The position numbers and the translations under genes are program-made. Below, in pieces: positions 5,102 to 6,478 of a stretch of DNA of 6,478 nucleotides (position 1 is its first letter; each line of letters opens with the position of its first letter). The notes below the pieces were generated by a model. That model was not told the DNA's origin. It was given only the letters and a program-made list of their open reading frames with translations, and ran no database searches. The stretch comes from an uncultured Alphaproteobacteria bacterium (lineage in GTDB: Bacteria > Pseudomonadota > Alphaproteobacteria > Rickettsiales > UBA1997). The stretch lies in assembly GCA_903849835.1 (NCBI GenBank), contig CAINKA010000047.1, positions 1 through 6,478 of the forward strand, read 5' to 3'.

Positions 5102-6478
<1,377 letters not shown>

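Overview
The window looks like a fragment of an AT-rich alphaproteobacterial genome, most likely Rickettsiales. The best evidence is the partial 16S rRNA gene at the right end. It has the short alphaproteobacterial V3 helix. Several stretches (for example the first variable region around 5280-5310, the segment around 6170-6210 and the decoding-site segment TACACACTGCCCGTC) read as I remember them from Rickettsia, Wolbachia and Ehrlichia. It does not match a species I can name, so a divergent or unnamed member of the order is likely. The window ends inside 16S and starts inside another gene, as expected of a metagenomic contig.

Layout, left to right: (1) 1-1359, minus strand: the N-terminal ~450 codons of a DabA-type (DUF2309/UPF0753) inorganic-carbon uptake protein, running off the left edge. 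(2) 1360-1527: a spacer with two 23-nt hairpins that are exact reverse complements of each other, nested in a larger inverted repeat. (3) 1528-3114, minus strand: a complete SulP-family anion/bicarbonate transporter with a C-terminal STAS domain. (4) 3115-3196: a short divergent spacer. (5) 3197-3631, plus strand: a small glycine-zipper lipoprotein. (6) 3641-3709: a 69-nt near-perfect palindrome, probably acting as a terminator. (7) 3731-4762, plus strand: holA, DNA polymerase III delta subunit. (8) 4763-5101: rRNA promoter with a GC-rich discriminator, followed by a structured leader with a boxB-boxA antitermination site and several hairpins. (9) 5102-6478, plus strand: 16S rRNA, about 1377 nt, missing roughly the last 110 nt.

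Functionally, the minus-strand pair sulP-dabA is the interesting part. Both families are linked to bicarbonate/CO2 uptake, and they are transcribed in the same direction, so the pair looks like an inorganic-carbon acquisition module in a lineage usually thought of as host-dependent and heterotrophic. The plus-strand half is housekeeping: envelope lipoprotein, clamp-loader subunit and rRNA.

Two cautions apply. The DabA reading frame stays open to the window edge, but its resemblance to the family stops exactly where the zinc-ligand Cys-Ile-Asp motif should begin. None of the four protein genes has a recognisable Shine-Dalgarno sequence. At least three unrelated families of GC-rich hairpin repeats sit in the spacers.
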